A stretch of DNA of 8,738 nt from the NCBI GenBank assembly GCA_025357995.1, contig JANYLF010000312.1, forward strand, positions 1 to 8,738, in the 5' to 3' direction. Position numbers and translations under genes: made by a program. Position 1 is the stretch's first letter. Each line of letters begins with the position of its first letter. Source of the stretch: Acidimicrobiia bacterium. GTDB lineage: Bacteria; Actinomycetota; Acidimicrobiia; IMCC26256; JAENVU01. Positions 1 through 6,905 of this stretch are shown in pieces. The notes beneath the pieces are model-generated. The model was not told where the DNA came from, did not search any database, and was given only the letters and a program-made list of their open reading frames with translations.

Positions 1-19
1 CAGACGAGGGGTTAGGTCG

Positions 20-1156
20 ATGGCCATCGTCGTCTCGGATCGCCGGGACCGTTACCAAACGTCGCCATTGCGCCATCTGGATCCCTTGCTCTTCGGCGCG
101 CCGGCGCTCCTCGCCGGACTCGGCGCGCTCATGGTGTACGCGTCGACGCGTCACCGGTTGGAAACGCAGGGGATCGACCCGCTGTACTACTTGAAGCGCC
201 AGATCATCGCGATCGTCGTCGGCGTGGTGGTGATGGTCATCCTCATGCTCATCGACTACCGGCGCCTGCGCGAGCTGTCGCTGATCGGGTACGGCGCCAC
301 CATCCTGTTGTTGATCGCGGTGCTCAAGTTCGGCGTATCGGTCAAAGGCGCGCAGGCAAGGTTCGACATCGGCGCGTTCCAGATTCAACCGGCCGAGTTC
401 GCGAAGGTCTTCCTCACGCTGGTGCTCGCCGCGTACTGCACGATCCACCGAGAGGAAATGGGCGCGCGCCGCCTGGTCGTGGCGCTGGCGATCTGTGCGC
501 TCCCGATGGGCCTTATCATGTTGCAACCCGACCTCGGGACCGACCTCGTCCTGATGGCGATGGCTTTCACGATCCTGATGATGGCGGGCGCACGCGCGCG
601 CCATCTGGTGGTGTTGCTCCTCCTCGGTCTCACCTTCGCCGTCGGGGCGATCGAGGCGGGAGTGCTCGACCAGTACCAGATCGATCGGCTCACGTCGTTT
701 AGCAACGCCGGTTCGGACGCACGCGGCTCGGGGTATAACCAGGACCAATCGATCACGACGATCGGCTCCGGCGGACTCACCGGTTCCGGACTCTTCAACG
801 GAACCCAGACCAACGGCGCCCAGGTTCCGGAACAACACACCGACTTCATCTTCACGGTGGTCGGCGAGGAGCTCGGGTTCGTGGGCGGCGCGATCGTCCT
901 CGGACTGTTCGCGATCATCGTGTGGCGAACGTCTCGAGCCGCCAGGCTTGCTCAGGACCCGTTCGGTGCGCTGTGCTGTATGGGAGTTCTGGCGATGTTC
1001 GTGGCGCAGGTGTTCGAGAACGTCGGCATGGCAACCGGCATCATGCCGGTCACCGGAATCCCGCTCCCGTTCATGAGTTACGGCGGGTCATCGGTCATTG
1101 TGTCGTTCGCCTGCATCGGGCTGGTCGGCAACGTGCATATGAGGAGATTCAGTTGA
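20..1156 (+). CDS. rodA: RodA-type SEDS peptidoglycan glycosyltransferase
   Basis: Polytopic membrane protein of 378 residues that polymerises lipid II into glycan strands for cell elongation, normally together with a class B penicillin-binding protein (PBP2). Hydrophobic segments lie at about residues 24-42, 61-79, 87-105, 126-141, 152-168, 172-189, 196-213, 286-302, 316-336 and 355-372, matching the ten-helix SEDS fold. Family signatures visible are GAFQIQPAEFAKV (118-130), LQPDLGT (168-174), the long extracellular loop ending EQHTDFIF (271-278) with the conserved Asp275 expected to be catalytic, EE at 283-284, and PVTGIPLPFMSYGGSS (343-358). The TGIPLPF form and HTDFIF favour RodA over FtsW. 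The usual Arg-Trp after GAQ is replaced by Ala-Arg-Phe (112-115). The ATG has a good Shine-Dalgarno GAGGGG at 6-11. A TAG at 13-15 could end an upstream gene, perhaps the PBP2 gene, but only 15 bases are visible. The stop overlaps the next start. Confidence 0.95.
   Translation: MAIVVSDRRDRYQTSPLRHLDPLLFGAPALLAGLGALMVYASTRHRLETQGIDPLYYLKRQIIAIVVGVVVMVILMLIDYRRLRELSLIGYGATILLLIAVLKFGVSVKGAQARFDIGAFQIQPAEFAKVFLTLVLAAYCTIHREEMGARRLVVALAICALPMGLIMLQPDLGTDLVLMAMAFTILMMAGARARHLVVLLLLGLTFAVGAIEAGVLDQYQIDRLTSFSNAGSDARGSGYNQDQSITTIGSGGLTGSGLFNGTQTNGAQVPEQHTDFIFTVVGEELGFVGGAIVLGLFAIIVWRTSRAARLAQDPFGALCCMGVLAMFVAQVFENVGMATGIMPVTGIPLPFMSYGGSSVIVSFACIGLVGNVHMRRFS
1141..1146 (+). promoter_or_regulatory. Ribosome binding site that fixes the TTG start at 1153
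   Basis: GAGGAG lies inside the last codons of rodA, 6 bases before TTG at 1153. This spacing favours TTG 1153 over the GTG at 1159 (12 bases away) and over the far upstream ATG at 922. It also places the start in a TTGA overlap with the rodA stop, which suggests translational coupling. Confidence 0.7.
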
Positions 1157-2079
1157 GCGTGGGTCGGGGTCGGATCGCCGCGGGCGCACTGGCGATGGCA
1201 GTCGTCGCCGCGGCGTGCAGCGACAGCGCGACAACTCAGGTCGCCGCGCGCCGTGTTCGCCGCGCGCATGCCTCGACCACGTCGAGTTCGACCAGCGCGT
1301 CGTCGAGCACGTCGTCGTCGAGTACCACCACGCTGCCGTTCGACGGGCTGCGTCCCGGTGATGCGGGACCGAAGGTGGCGGCGATGCAACAACAGCTCGC
1401 GGCGCTGCAGTACGACGTCTCACCCGACGGCCACTACAGCGCGGCCACGATGCAGGCCGTCATGGCGTTTCAGAAGGTGAACGGTCTCGGTCGCGATGGT
1501 GTGGCCGGCGCGTCGACGCTTGCAAAACTCGCCACGCCGGCGATCCCGGGCCCGCTCGTTCCGGGCGGCGGTTCCACACGCGTCGAGGTGGATGTGGCGC
1601 GTCAGGTGCTGTTCTTCTACAAGTCCAACGCGTTGTACCGGATCGTATCCGTCTCGACCGGAAGTGGTCAGCGGTTCTGTGTGGACGGACGGTGTGCGAC
1701 CGCGGTGACACCGGGCGGTTCGTTCCGCGTGAGCGGCAAGGTCGGCGGGTGGCAGACCGGGAAGCTCGGCCGCCTGTACAAGCCGTCGTACTTCAACGGC
1801 AACATCGCGATCCACGGCGCGCTCTCGGTCCCGGGCGGGCCGGCGTCGCACGGTTGTGTGCGGGTCCCGATGAACTCGGCGGACTGGATCTTCTCGTCGC
1901 TGCCGATCGGGACCGCGGTCTACGTCCTCAACGGTCCGCACGTGCCCGCGCCGTTCGCCGACGTGCCGCCGCCGACCACCGTGGCACTGCCATCGAGCAC
2001 GTCGAGCAGTACGTCGAGTACGTCCACTTCGACCACGTCCACATCGTCGACGACCACCACGACGACCACAAAGCCGTGA
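1153..2079 (+). CDS. Lipoprotein L,D-transpeptidase with PG-binding domain
   Basis: Predicted 308-residue cell-envelope enzyme that forms 3-3 crosslinks between peptidoglycan stems, or anchors proteins to them, using a YkuD catalytic domain. From the TTG start a basic, hydrophobic leader ends in VAAAC, a lipobox with the lipid-carrying Cys at residue 22. Then come a Ser/Thr linker (41-60), a PG_binding_1 domain (about 66-128: LRPGDAGPKV, a DG-Y motif, AFQ, GLGRDGVAG), the YkuD domain (about 142-260) with IHG at 220-222 and the catalytic SHGCVRV (232-238, His233 and Cys235), and a second Ser/Thr tail (281-307). Cys176 and Cys181 flank VDGR and could form a disulfide. The reading frame stays open back to an ATG at 922, but that part only shadows rodA; the lipoprotein signal supports 1153. 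The TTGA overlap with rodA fits a shared cell-wall operon. Which L,D-transpeptidase class it belongs to cannot be decided here. Confidence 0.92.
   Translation: MSVGRGRIAAGALAMAVVAAACSDSATTQVAARRVRRAHASTTSSSTSASSSTSSSSTTTLPFDGLRPGDAGPKVAAMQQQLAALQYDVSPDGHYSAATMQAVMAFQKVNGLGRDGVAGASTLAKLATPAIPGPLVPGGGSTRVEVDVARQVLFFYKSNALYRIVSVSTGSGQRFCVDGRCATAVTPGGSFRVSGKVGGWQTGKLGRLYKPSYFNGNIAIHGALSVPGGPASHGCVRVPMNSADWIFSSLPIGTAVYVLNGPHVPAPFADVPPPTTVALPSSTSSSTSSTSTSTTSTSSTTTTTTTKP
1273..1332 (+). repeat. Ser/Thr low-complexity linker of the L,D-transpeptidase
   Basis: Residues 41-60 are almost only Ser and Thr, encoded by TCG, AGC and ACC/ACG microrepeats. The linker separates the lipidated N-terminus from the PG-binding domain. 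The 12-mer TCGAGCACGTCG at 1303-1314 recurs exactly at 1993-2004 in the C-terminal tail. Confidence 0.8.
1993..2073 (+). repeat. Ser/Thr low-complexity C-terminal tail
   Basis: Residues 281-307 of the L,D-transpeptidase are Ser/Thr only, ending in a run of seven Thr before Lys-Pro. It is encoded by TCG/AGC/ACG repeats that shift to ACC/ACG/ACA. The first 12 bases match the N-terminal linker repeat at 1303-1314. No folded domain follows, so this tail is terminal. Confidence 0.8.
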
Positions 2080-2084
2080 TCGGC

Positions 2085-2100
2085 ACCGAGTAGGCTCGGT
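2085..2100 (+). other. Small hairpin in the gap before the radical SAM gene
   Basis: ACCGAG (2085-2090) and CTCGGT (2095-2100) form a perfect 6-base-pair stem with a TAGG loop. No T-run follows, so it is a poor intrinsic terminator. It lies 5 bases before the ATG at 2106, where a Shine-Dalgarno would be, and no good Shine-Dalgarno is visible. The same stretch contains TAGGCT (2091-2096), which fits an actinobacterial TANNNT -10 box and could drive leaderless transcription starting near 2106. No -35 element is evident. Function is uncertain. Confidence 0.35.
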
Positions 2101-2105
2101 TCGTC

Positions 2106-4049
2106 ATGACCAGCCTCTGGCCGCGGATCGAACCGCTTCTGGCCGGGGTCGAGAAGCCCGCCCGGTATATCGGGATGGAGCGTGGCAGTCGGGTTCCGCA
2201 CCATGGGCCCGGGTCAGTCTCGTGGCTCCTCGTCTACCCGGATACGTACGAGATCGGATTGCCCAACCAGGGCCTCCAGATCCTGTACGAGATCCTCAAC
2301 GAACGCGACGATGCCGCCGCCGAGCGCGCGTACGCGCCGTGGCTCGATCTCGCCGCGGCACTGCGCGAGCACGCGGTACCACTGTTCTCGGTGGACACGC
2401 ATCGCGCCGCCGCCGACTTCGACATTGTGGCGTTCAACCTCTCGGCCGAACTCGTCTACACCAACCTGCTCGAATGTCTCGACCTCGCGGGCATCCCGAT
2501 TCGCGGATCTGTTCGCGCGGCCGTGGACCCGATCGTGGTCGCCGGCGGTCACTGCACCTTCAACCCCGAACCCATGGCCGACTTCGTCGACGCGTTCGTC
2601 ATCGGAGACGGCGAAGAGCCGGTGGGCGAGATGACCGAGGTGGTCGGAACCTGGAAGCGCGCCGGTCGTCCGGGTGGTCGTACCGCGGTGTTGCGGGAGC
2701 TGGCATCCGTGGCGGGCGTGTACGTGCCGTCGATGTACGACGTCGCGTTCGACGGACCCGCGTTGCGCGCGATCACCCCGCGCTTCGCCGACGTGCCCGC
2801 GGTCGTGGACAAGCGGACCGTGGCGGATCTCGCCGATTGGCCGTACCCGCGCGAGCAGCTGGTCCCGCTCATCGAGGTCGTGCACGACCGGCTCAACGTG
2901 GAGCTGTTCCGCGGGTGCACGAGAGGGTGTCGGTTCTGCCAGGCGGGCATGATCACGCGCCCGGTGCGGGAGCGGCCGGCCGAGCAGGTGCGCTCAATGG
3001 TCGCGCAGGGGCTGGCGCGCACGGGGTACGACGAAGTCGCGCTCACGTCGCTGTCCAGCGCAGATTTCAGCGGCATCGACGGGCTCGTCGGCGACTTGGT
3101 GAGCGATCAGATCGGCTGTGGCAACGTCGGTGTCTCCTTGCCGTCGTTGCGGGTCGACGCGTTCACGGTGGGAATCGCGAGCGAGATCCAGAAGGTGCGG
3201 CGCACGGGTCTCACGTTCGCACCCGAAGGTGGGTCGTGGCGGCTCCGTCAGGTGATCAACAAGCTGATCACCGAGGAAGACCTGTACGCGGCGGTGGAAG
3301 GCGCATATTCGCAGGGTTGGCGGCGGATGAAGTTGTATTTCCTCGTCGGACTCCCCACCGAGATGGACGAAGACACACTCGGTATCGCCGAGCTGGCGCG
3401 CAACGTCGTGAAGATCGGCAAGCAGTACACGAAGCAGGCGAGCTGCACGGTGTCGGTCGGTGGTTTCGTGCCGAAGGCGCACACACCGTTCCAGTGGTTT
3501 GGCCAGAACGGCACCGACGAGCTGCACCGGAAGATCACGATGTTGCGCGACGACCTGCGCAAGACCGCGGCGCAGGTTCGGTGGCACGATCCGAAGGCCA
3601 CGTTCGCCGAGGGCATTGCCTCACGCGGCGATCGGCGGATCGGCGCGGTGATCGAACGGGTCTGGCGCGCCGGGGGCACCTTCCAGGAGTGGTCGGAGCA
3701 CTTTCAGCTCGCCCGCTGGACCGATGCAATGGCCGCGGAGGGCTTGGATCCCGACTGGTACGTCACGCGGCATCGCAGCGAAGACGAAGTGCTGCCCTGG
3801 GACCACATCGCGGCCGGTTTGCACCGAGATTTCCTCTGGCAGGACTGGCAATCGTCGCTTGCCGCGCACGGGCTCCCCGATTGTCGGTGGACTCCGTGCT
3901 ACGACTGCGGGGTATGTACCGACTACGCGCTGGAACACGTCGTGGCATCGACGGTGGCGCCGGCGGGTGGCAGCCAAGGAACGGGACAAGACCTCTCGCA
4001 CGGCGGAGCAGTTCCGGTGCTCCTCGGCCCAACAAGAGTGGCGTCGTGA
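2106..4049 (+). CDS. Radical SAM protein, TIGR03960 type (B12-binding-like N-terminus)
   Basis: A 647-residue cytosolic radical SAM protein of unknown reaction. The start matches the family opening (LEPLL-like, then VEKPARYIGME, 15-25). Residues about 37-175 form a Rossmann-like domain like cobalamin-binding domains (VYPDTYEIGLPNQGLQILYE, 43-62; VAGGHC, 145-150; IGDGEE, 166-171). The radical SAM core (about 260-480) carries CTRGCRFC with Cys271, Cys275 and Cys278 in the CxxxCxxC arrangement for the [4Fe-4S] cluster. It also has LTSLSSADFSG (313-323), the PEGGS motif (373-377) and YFLVGLPTE (411-419). A C-terminal cluster Cys593, Cys598, Cys601 and Cys604 (CYDCGVC core) may bind a second metal or cluster. 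The last 40 residues are Gly/Ala-rich and poorly structured. Its TGA overlaps the GTG of the DUF2344 gene, the usual partner, which in other bacteria can be fused to it. The substrate is not known to me. Confidence 0.9.
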   Translation: MTSLWPRIEPLLAGVEKPARYIGMERGSRVPHHGPGSVSWLLVYPDTYEIGLPNQGLQILYEILNERDDAAAERAYAPWLDLAAALREHAVPLFSVDTHRAAADFDIVAFNLSAELVYTNLLECLDLAGIPIRGSVRAAVDPIVVAGGHCTFNPEPMADFVDAFVIGDGEEPVGEMTEVVGTWKRAGRPGGRTAVLRELASVAGVYVPSMYDVAFDGPALRAITPRFADVPAVVDKRTVADLADWPYPREQLVPLIEVVHDRLNVELFRGCTRGCRFCQAGMITRPVRERPAEQVRSMVAQGLARTGYDEVALTSLSSADFSGIDGLVGDLVSDQIGCGNVGVSLPSLRVDAFTVGIASEIQKVRRTGLTFAPEGGSWRLRQVINKLITEEDLYAAVEGAYSQGWRRMKLYFLVGLPTEMDEDTLGIAELARNVVKIGKQYTKQASCTVSVGGFVPKAHTPFQWFGQNGTDELHRKITMLRDDLRKTAAQVRWHDPKATFAEGIASRGDRRIGAVIERVWRAGGTFQEWSEHFQLARWTDAMAAEGLDPDWYVTRHRSEDEVLPWDHIAAGLHRDFLWQDWQSSLAAHGLPDCRWTPCYDCGVCTDYALEHVVASTVAPAGGSQGTGQDLSHGGAVPVLLGPTRVAS

Positions 4050-4780
4050 GGGGCGAAGCAGGGTTCCCTGTGCGCGTGTGGTTTACCAAGAACGGCAAGG
4101 TCCGGTTCATCTCGCATCGTGACGTTGCTCGTGCGTTCGAGCGAGCGTTTCGCATCGAGGCGTTGCCCCTGTCGTTCACGCAAGGGTTCTCACCGCGTCC
4201 GAAGGTGAGCTTCGGGTTGGCGTTGTCCGTCGGCCATGAATCGGACGCGGAGTATCTCGACATCGAGTTCGCCGAAACTGTTCCGGTAGCACCGCTCGCG
4301 GCGGCGATCACCCGTGCGCTGCCCGAAGGTATCGATGTGGTGGAAGTGGTCGCATTGGCCGACCGCGCCGCGGCACTGCAAGAAGCAGTGACCGCGGTGG
4401 AATGGGAAATCGAACTGATCATCGATGACGGCGCGGCCGACGCGTCGCCGACGGTGGTGCACGACCGGGTCGCCGCGTTGCTGGACGCTCCGGCCCTGGT
4501 GCTCGAACGGGTCCGCAAGGGACGCACGGGTACCGAAGACATACGTCCGGTGATCCGTCGGATCACCACGCTCGGTCCCACCGAGCGAGGAACGTTGATT
4601 GCGGTCGAGCTGGCAACTCGACCGACGAGTGTGCGCCCGGCGGAGCTCATCGCCGCGCTGGGCACCGAGTTTCGCGAGGGTCGAGTCCGCCGGACTCGAC
4701 AGTGGATTGAACGCGGCGGCGTGCGGTACGAACCAATCGCCTCCGATCCGCGCAGCGTCCTGGAGGCGCGCGCGTCATGA
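4046..4780 (+). CDS. DUF2344 / TIGR03936 radical SAM-associated protein
   Basis: A 244-residue cytosolic protein of unknown function that accompanies TIGR03960 radical SAM proteins. Family signatures are VWFTKNGKVRFISHRD (11-26), AFERAFR (30-36), and FTQGFSPRPKVSFG (44-57) followed by SDAEYLDIEF. The C-terminal half is acidic and ends with an RTRQW element near residues 216-220. The GTG at 4046 overlaps the upstream stop as GTGA, with a weak AAGAG seven bases before it. A second GTG at 4070, six bases after CAGGG, would give a protein beginning directly at VRVWFTK, and I cannot exclude it. I prefer 4046 because of the coupling geometry and because actinobacterial members often carry a short N-terminal extension (recalled, not checked). 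The open frame extends much further upstream, but only as a shadow of the radical SAM gene. It likely works as a pair with that gene. Confidence 0.88.
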   Translation: MRGEAGFPVRVWFTKNGKVRFISHRDVARAFERAFRIEALPLSFTQGFSPRPKVSFGLALSVGHESDAEYLDIEFAETVPVAPLAAAITRALPEGIDVVEVVALADRAAALQEAVTAVEWEIELIIDDGAADASPTVVHDRVAALLDAPALVLERVRKGRTGTEDIRPVIRRITTLGPTERGTLIAVELATRPTSVRPAELIAALGTEFREGRVRRTRQWIERGGVRYEPIASDPRSVLEARAS

Positions 4781-4787
4781 GAGAAGG
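4781..4787 (+). promoter_or_regulatory. Ribosome binding site of the RNase E/G gene
   Basis: GAGAAGG sits directly after the DUF2344 stop and 5 bases before ATG 4793. It decides that start over the out-of-frame ATGA overlap at 4777. Confidence 0.7.
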
Positions 4788-4792
4788 CATCG

Positions 4793-6886
4793 ATGTCCGA
4801 CGAAACACCGGGGACGACTCCTGTCCCCGAACCACCCCGGAGTTCGCCACCCGCGCCTGAGGGGCGCGTTTCGAATCCCGATCAACAATCGAACGCAGCC
4901 GAGGGCTCGGGTGCGGCGTCGACCGGGGCCGATGGCACCACCGATGCTGGTGGTGCCGCAACGGGCGCGCCGCGGCCGCGTCGACGTGGATCGCGCGGCG
5001 GACGCAATCGCCGCAAGCCGGGTTCGCCACCGGGCGGCGGCGGAGGTGCGGGCGGCACGGGCGCGGGCGGCGCGGCAACTGACAGGTCGCGCCAACGCGA
5101 CCCGGGGGCGGGTGAGCGAAATGTCAGCGGCGCGACACCGCGCGACGACGCGCCGCCGAGTCGGGTGCACAACGAGCGGGCCGCCGCGGACCGTGGCTTC
5201 ACCGCGGACGACGTCGGGGTTGAGGCACGAGAAGAGGCTGGGCTGCGCACACCGACACCGGCGGAGGTCACTCGACCCAAGATCGGCGATTCGCGACCAG
5301 CACCGGTGGTGGATGCAGCGGAGTCGGAGTCAGGCGGGGCGGGATCGTCGAACGCGGCGGGTGGTTCCGGCACCGGGACCTCTCCGTCGGGCGGGGCGAA
5401 ACGACGTCGCCGTCGAGGCGGGCGCAATCGATCTCGATCCGGCACCGGGGGCGGAGGTTCGGGCGTCGGCGGTTCCAGCACCGGGGGCAACCAGAGCGGA
5501 AACGGCGGCGGCGCGCGCACGGTCGTGACCGCGCAGATCCCCGAGGACGACGGATCGGTGCTCGACGATCTGGACGAAGAGACCTTGGAGCGCCGGCGCG
5601 GCCGCACCCGCAAGGGTCGTCCGACCGGTCGGTATCAGATGATCGTTCACGTGGGCGAGGACCGCACGATCCAAATGGGCGTGCTCGAAGGGCGTTCGCT
5701 GGTCGAGCACTACGTGAGCCGTCCGGAAGACGGTGCCACGTCGATCGACGGCAACATCTATCTGGGCAAGGTGCAGAACGTGCTGCCCGGGATGGAGGCG
5801 GCGTTCGTCGACATCGGCACACCGAAGAACGGTGTGATCTACCAACGCGATGTGCAGTTCGACGCGGGCGAGATCGAAGGCGGAGGCGCACCGAAGATCG
5901 AGACCGCGCTCAAGAACGGCCAATCGATTCTCGTGCAGGTGACGAAGAATCCGATCGGCGCGAAGGGCGCGCGACTCACCCAAGACGTGAGCCTCGCGGG
6001 CCGGTTCGTGGTGATGGTGCCCAACCAGCCGACCACGTACGGCATCTCCAAGCGCCTTCCCGACGACGAACGTAAGCGACTGCGCAAGGTGCTCGAAGGG
6101 ATTCGTCCCACCGACGCGGGTCTCATCGTGCGCACCGCGGCCGAAGGTGCCACCGCCGACGAGCTGACGCGCGACCTCGCGCGCTTGCAGGACCAGTGGC
6201 GTCAGATCTCTTCGCTTGCCGCGCAGTCCAAGGCCGGCACGTTGTTGTACCGCGAGCCACCGCTCGTCGTGCGGGTCATCCGTGAGGAGTTCACCAAGGA
6301 GTACCGCTCCGTGGTGATCGACGACGACGTGATCTTCTCCGAGGTGAAGGCGTACGTGGACGCGATCGCGCCCGAACTCTCCGAGCGCGTCGAACGGTAC
6401 GAGGACGAACACCTGCCGATCTTCGAGCGCTTCCACGTGCACGAGCAGTTGCATAAGGCGCTCGACCGGAAGGTCTGGCTGCCGTCGGGCGGATCGCTCA
6501 TCATTGAGCGTACGGAGGCCCTCACCGTGGTCGACGTGAACACCGGCAAGAACGTGGGGAAGTCGAATCTCGAAGACACGGTGTTCATGAACAACCTGGA
6601 GGCGGCCGACGAGATCGCCCGTCAACTGCGGTTGCGAGATATCGGTGGGATCATCGTGATCGACTTCATCGACATGGAGATCAAGAAGAACCGGGACGCC
6701 GTCACCAAGGGTCTGCGCGAAGCGCTGGCGCGGGACAAGACCCGGACCCAGGTCTTCGAGATCTCGGAGCTGGGCCTGGTCGAAATGACCCGCAAACGCA
6801 TTTCCGAGGGGCTGGTGGAGGCATTCTCCGAGACCTGCGCCGTCTGTGGGGGGCGTGGTTTCGTGGTCGACGAGGCGATGCTGTAA
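4793..6886 (+). CDS. rne: RNase E/G family endoribonuclease with long disordered N-terminus
   Basis: Single-strand endoribonuclease for mRNA turnover and rRNA/tRNA maturation, 697 residues. Residues 1-279 are disordered, rich in Gly, Pro, Ser, Ala and Arg, with two basic RGG-like blocks (62-75 and 203-216, both containing RGGRNR), then an acidic stretch (250-263). The catalytic part starts near MIVHVGED (283-290). An S1 RNA-binding domain (about 320-400) shows NIYLGKVQNVLPGMEAAFVDIG and GVIYQRD. The DNase I-like core has VDVNTGKN (580-587), whose Asp581 corresponds to E. coli RNase E Asp303. It also has LRDIGGIIVIDFIDM (614-628), whose Asp624 corresponds to Asp346; these Asp bind Mg2+. The Zn-link CxxC is Cys682/Cys685. 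The protein ends 12 residues after this, so it lacks the C-terminal scaffold of E. coli RNase E and resembles RNase G at that end. Naming it rne or rng is partly convention. It sits 12 bases after DUF2344 and 42 before rplU. Confidence 0.95.
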   Translation: MSDETPGTTPVPEPPRSSPPAPEGRVSNPDQQSNAAEGSGAASTGADGTTDAGGAATGAPRPRRRGSRGGRNRRKPGSPPGGGGGAGGTGAGGAATDRSRQRDPGAGERNVSGATPRDDAPPSRVHNERAAADRGFTADDVGVEAREEAGLRTPTPAEVTRPKIGDSRPAPVVDAAESESGGAGSSNAAGGSGTGTSPSGGAKRRRRRGGRNRSRSGTGGGGSGVGGSSTGGNQSGNGGGARTVVTAQIPEDDGSVLDDLDEETLERRRGRTRKGRPTGRYQMIVHVGEDRTIQMGVLEGRSLVEHYVSRPEDGATSIDGNIYLGKVQNVLPGMEAAFVDIGTPKNGVIYQRDVQFDAGEIEGGGAPKIETALKNGQSILVQVTKNPIGAKGARLTQDVSLAGRFVVMVPNQPTTYGISKRLPDDERKRLRKVLEGIRPTDAGLIVRTAAEGATADELTRDLARLQDQWRQISSLAAQSKAGTLLYREPPLVVRVIREEFTKEYRSVVIDDDVIFSEVKAYVDAIAPELSERVERYEDEHLPIFERFHVHEQLHKALDRKVWLPSGGSLIIERTEALTVVDVNTGKNVGKSNLEDTVFMNNLEAADEIARQLRLRDIGGIIVIDFIDMEIKKNRDAVTKGLREALARDKTRTQVFEISELGLVEMTRKRISEGLVEAFSETCAVCGGRGFVVDEAML
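4973..5488 (+). repeat. Two imperfect Arg/Gly repeats in the RNase E/G tail
   Basis: Residues 61-94 and 202-232 share the same plan: an Arg run, RGGRNR, a short Ser/Pro/Thr spacer, then poly-Gly ending in Gly-Gly. In DNA the cores are at 4994-5011 and 5414-5431. The segments are diverged, so this is an old internal duplication or convergent low complexity. RGG-like blocks commonly bind RNA; that role is inferred here. Confidence 0.6.
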
Positions 6887-6889
6887 AGT
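6884..6889 (+). promoter_or_regulatory. Possible -10 box for an rplU promoter
   Basis: TAAAGT overlaps the RNase E/G stop codon and fits the actinobacterial TANNNT -10 pattern. It would start a transcript of about 32 leader bases before L21. No convincing -35 hexamer lies 16-18 bases upstream, so this is weak. Confidence 0.25.
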
Positions 6890-6905
6890 CGCCGAGTTCT
6901 CCCGC

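Noticed and set aside
922..1152. Upstream ATG extension of the L,D-transpeptidase
   Set aside because: This part overlaps rodA entirely and translates to Arg/His-rich sequence. The TTG at 1153 has a ribosome binding site and is followed by a clear lipoprotein signal.
2222..4045. Upstream extension of the DUF2344 frame to 852 residues
   Set aside because: It is a shadow of the radical SAM gene, very Arg-rich and without domains. The family signature starts only after GTG 4046.
3763..4665. 300-residue minus-strand open frame
   Set aside because: It lies opposite the radical SAM end and DUF2344. It is Ser/Thr/Arg-rich without motifs and has no ribosome binding site that I could see.
4777..4780. 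ATGA start/stop overlap at the end of the DUF2344 gene
   Set aside because: The ATG is not in the RNase E/G frame. ATG 4793 has GAGAAGG 5 bases upstream.
5042..5076. Gly-rich GC tract in the RNase E/G gene as a structured DNA or frameshift site
   Set aside because: The frame continues without interruption into the S1 and catalytic domains, and the tract simply encodes a disordered Gly linker.
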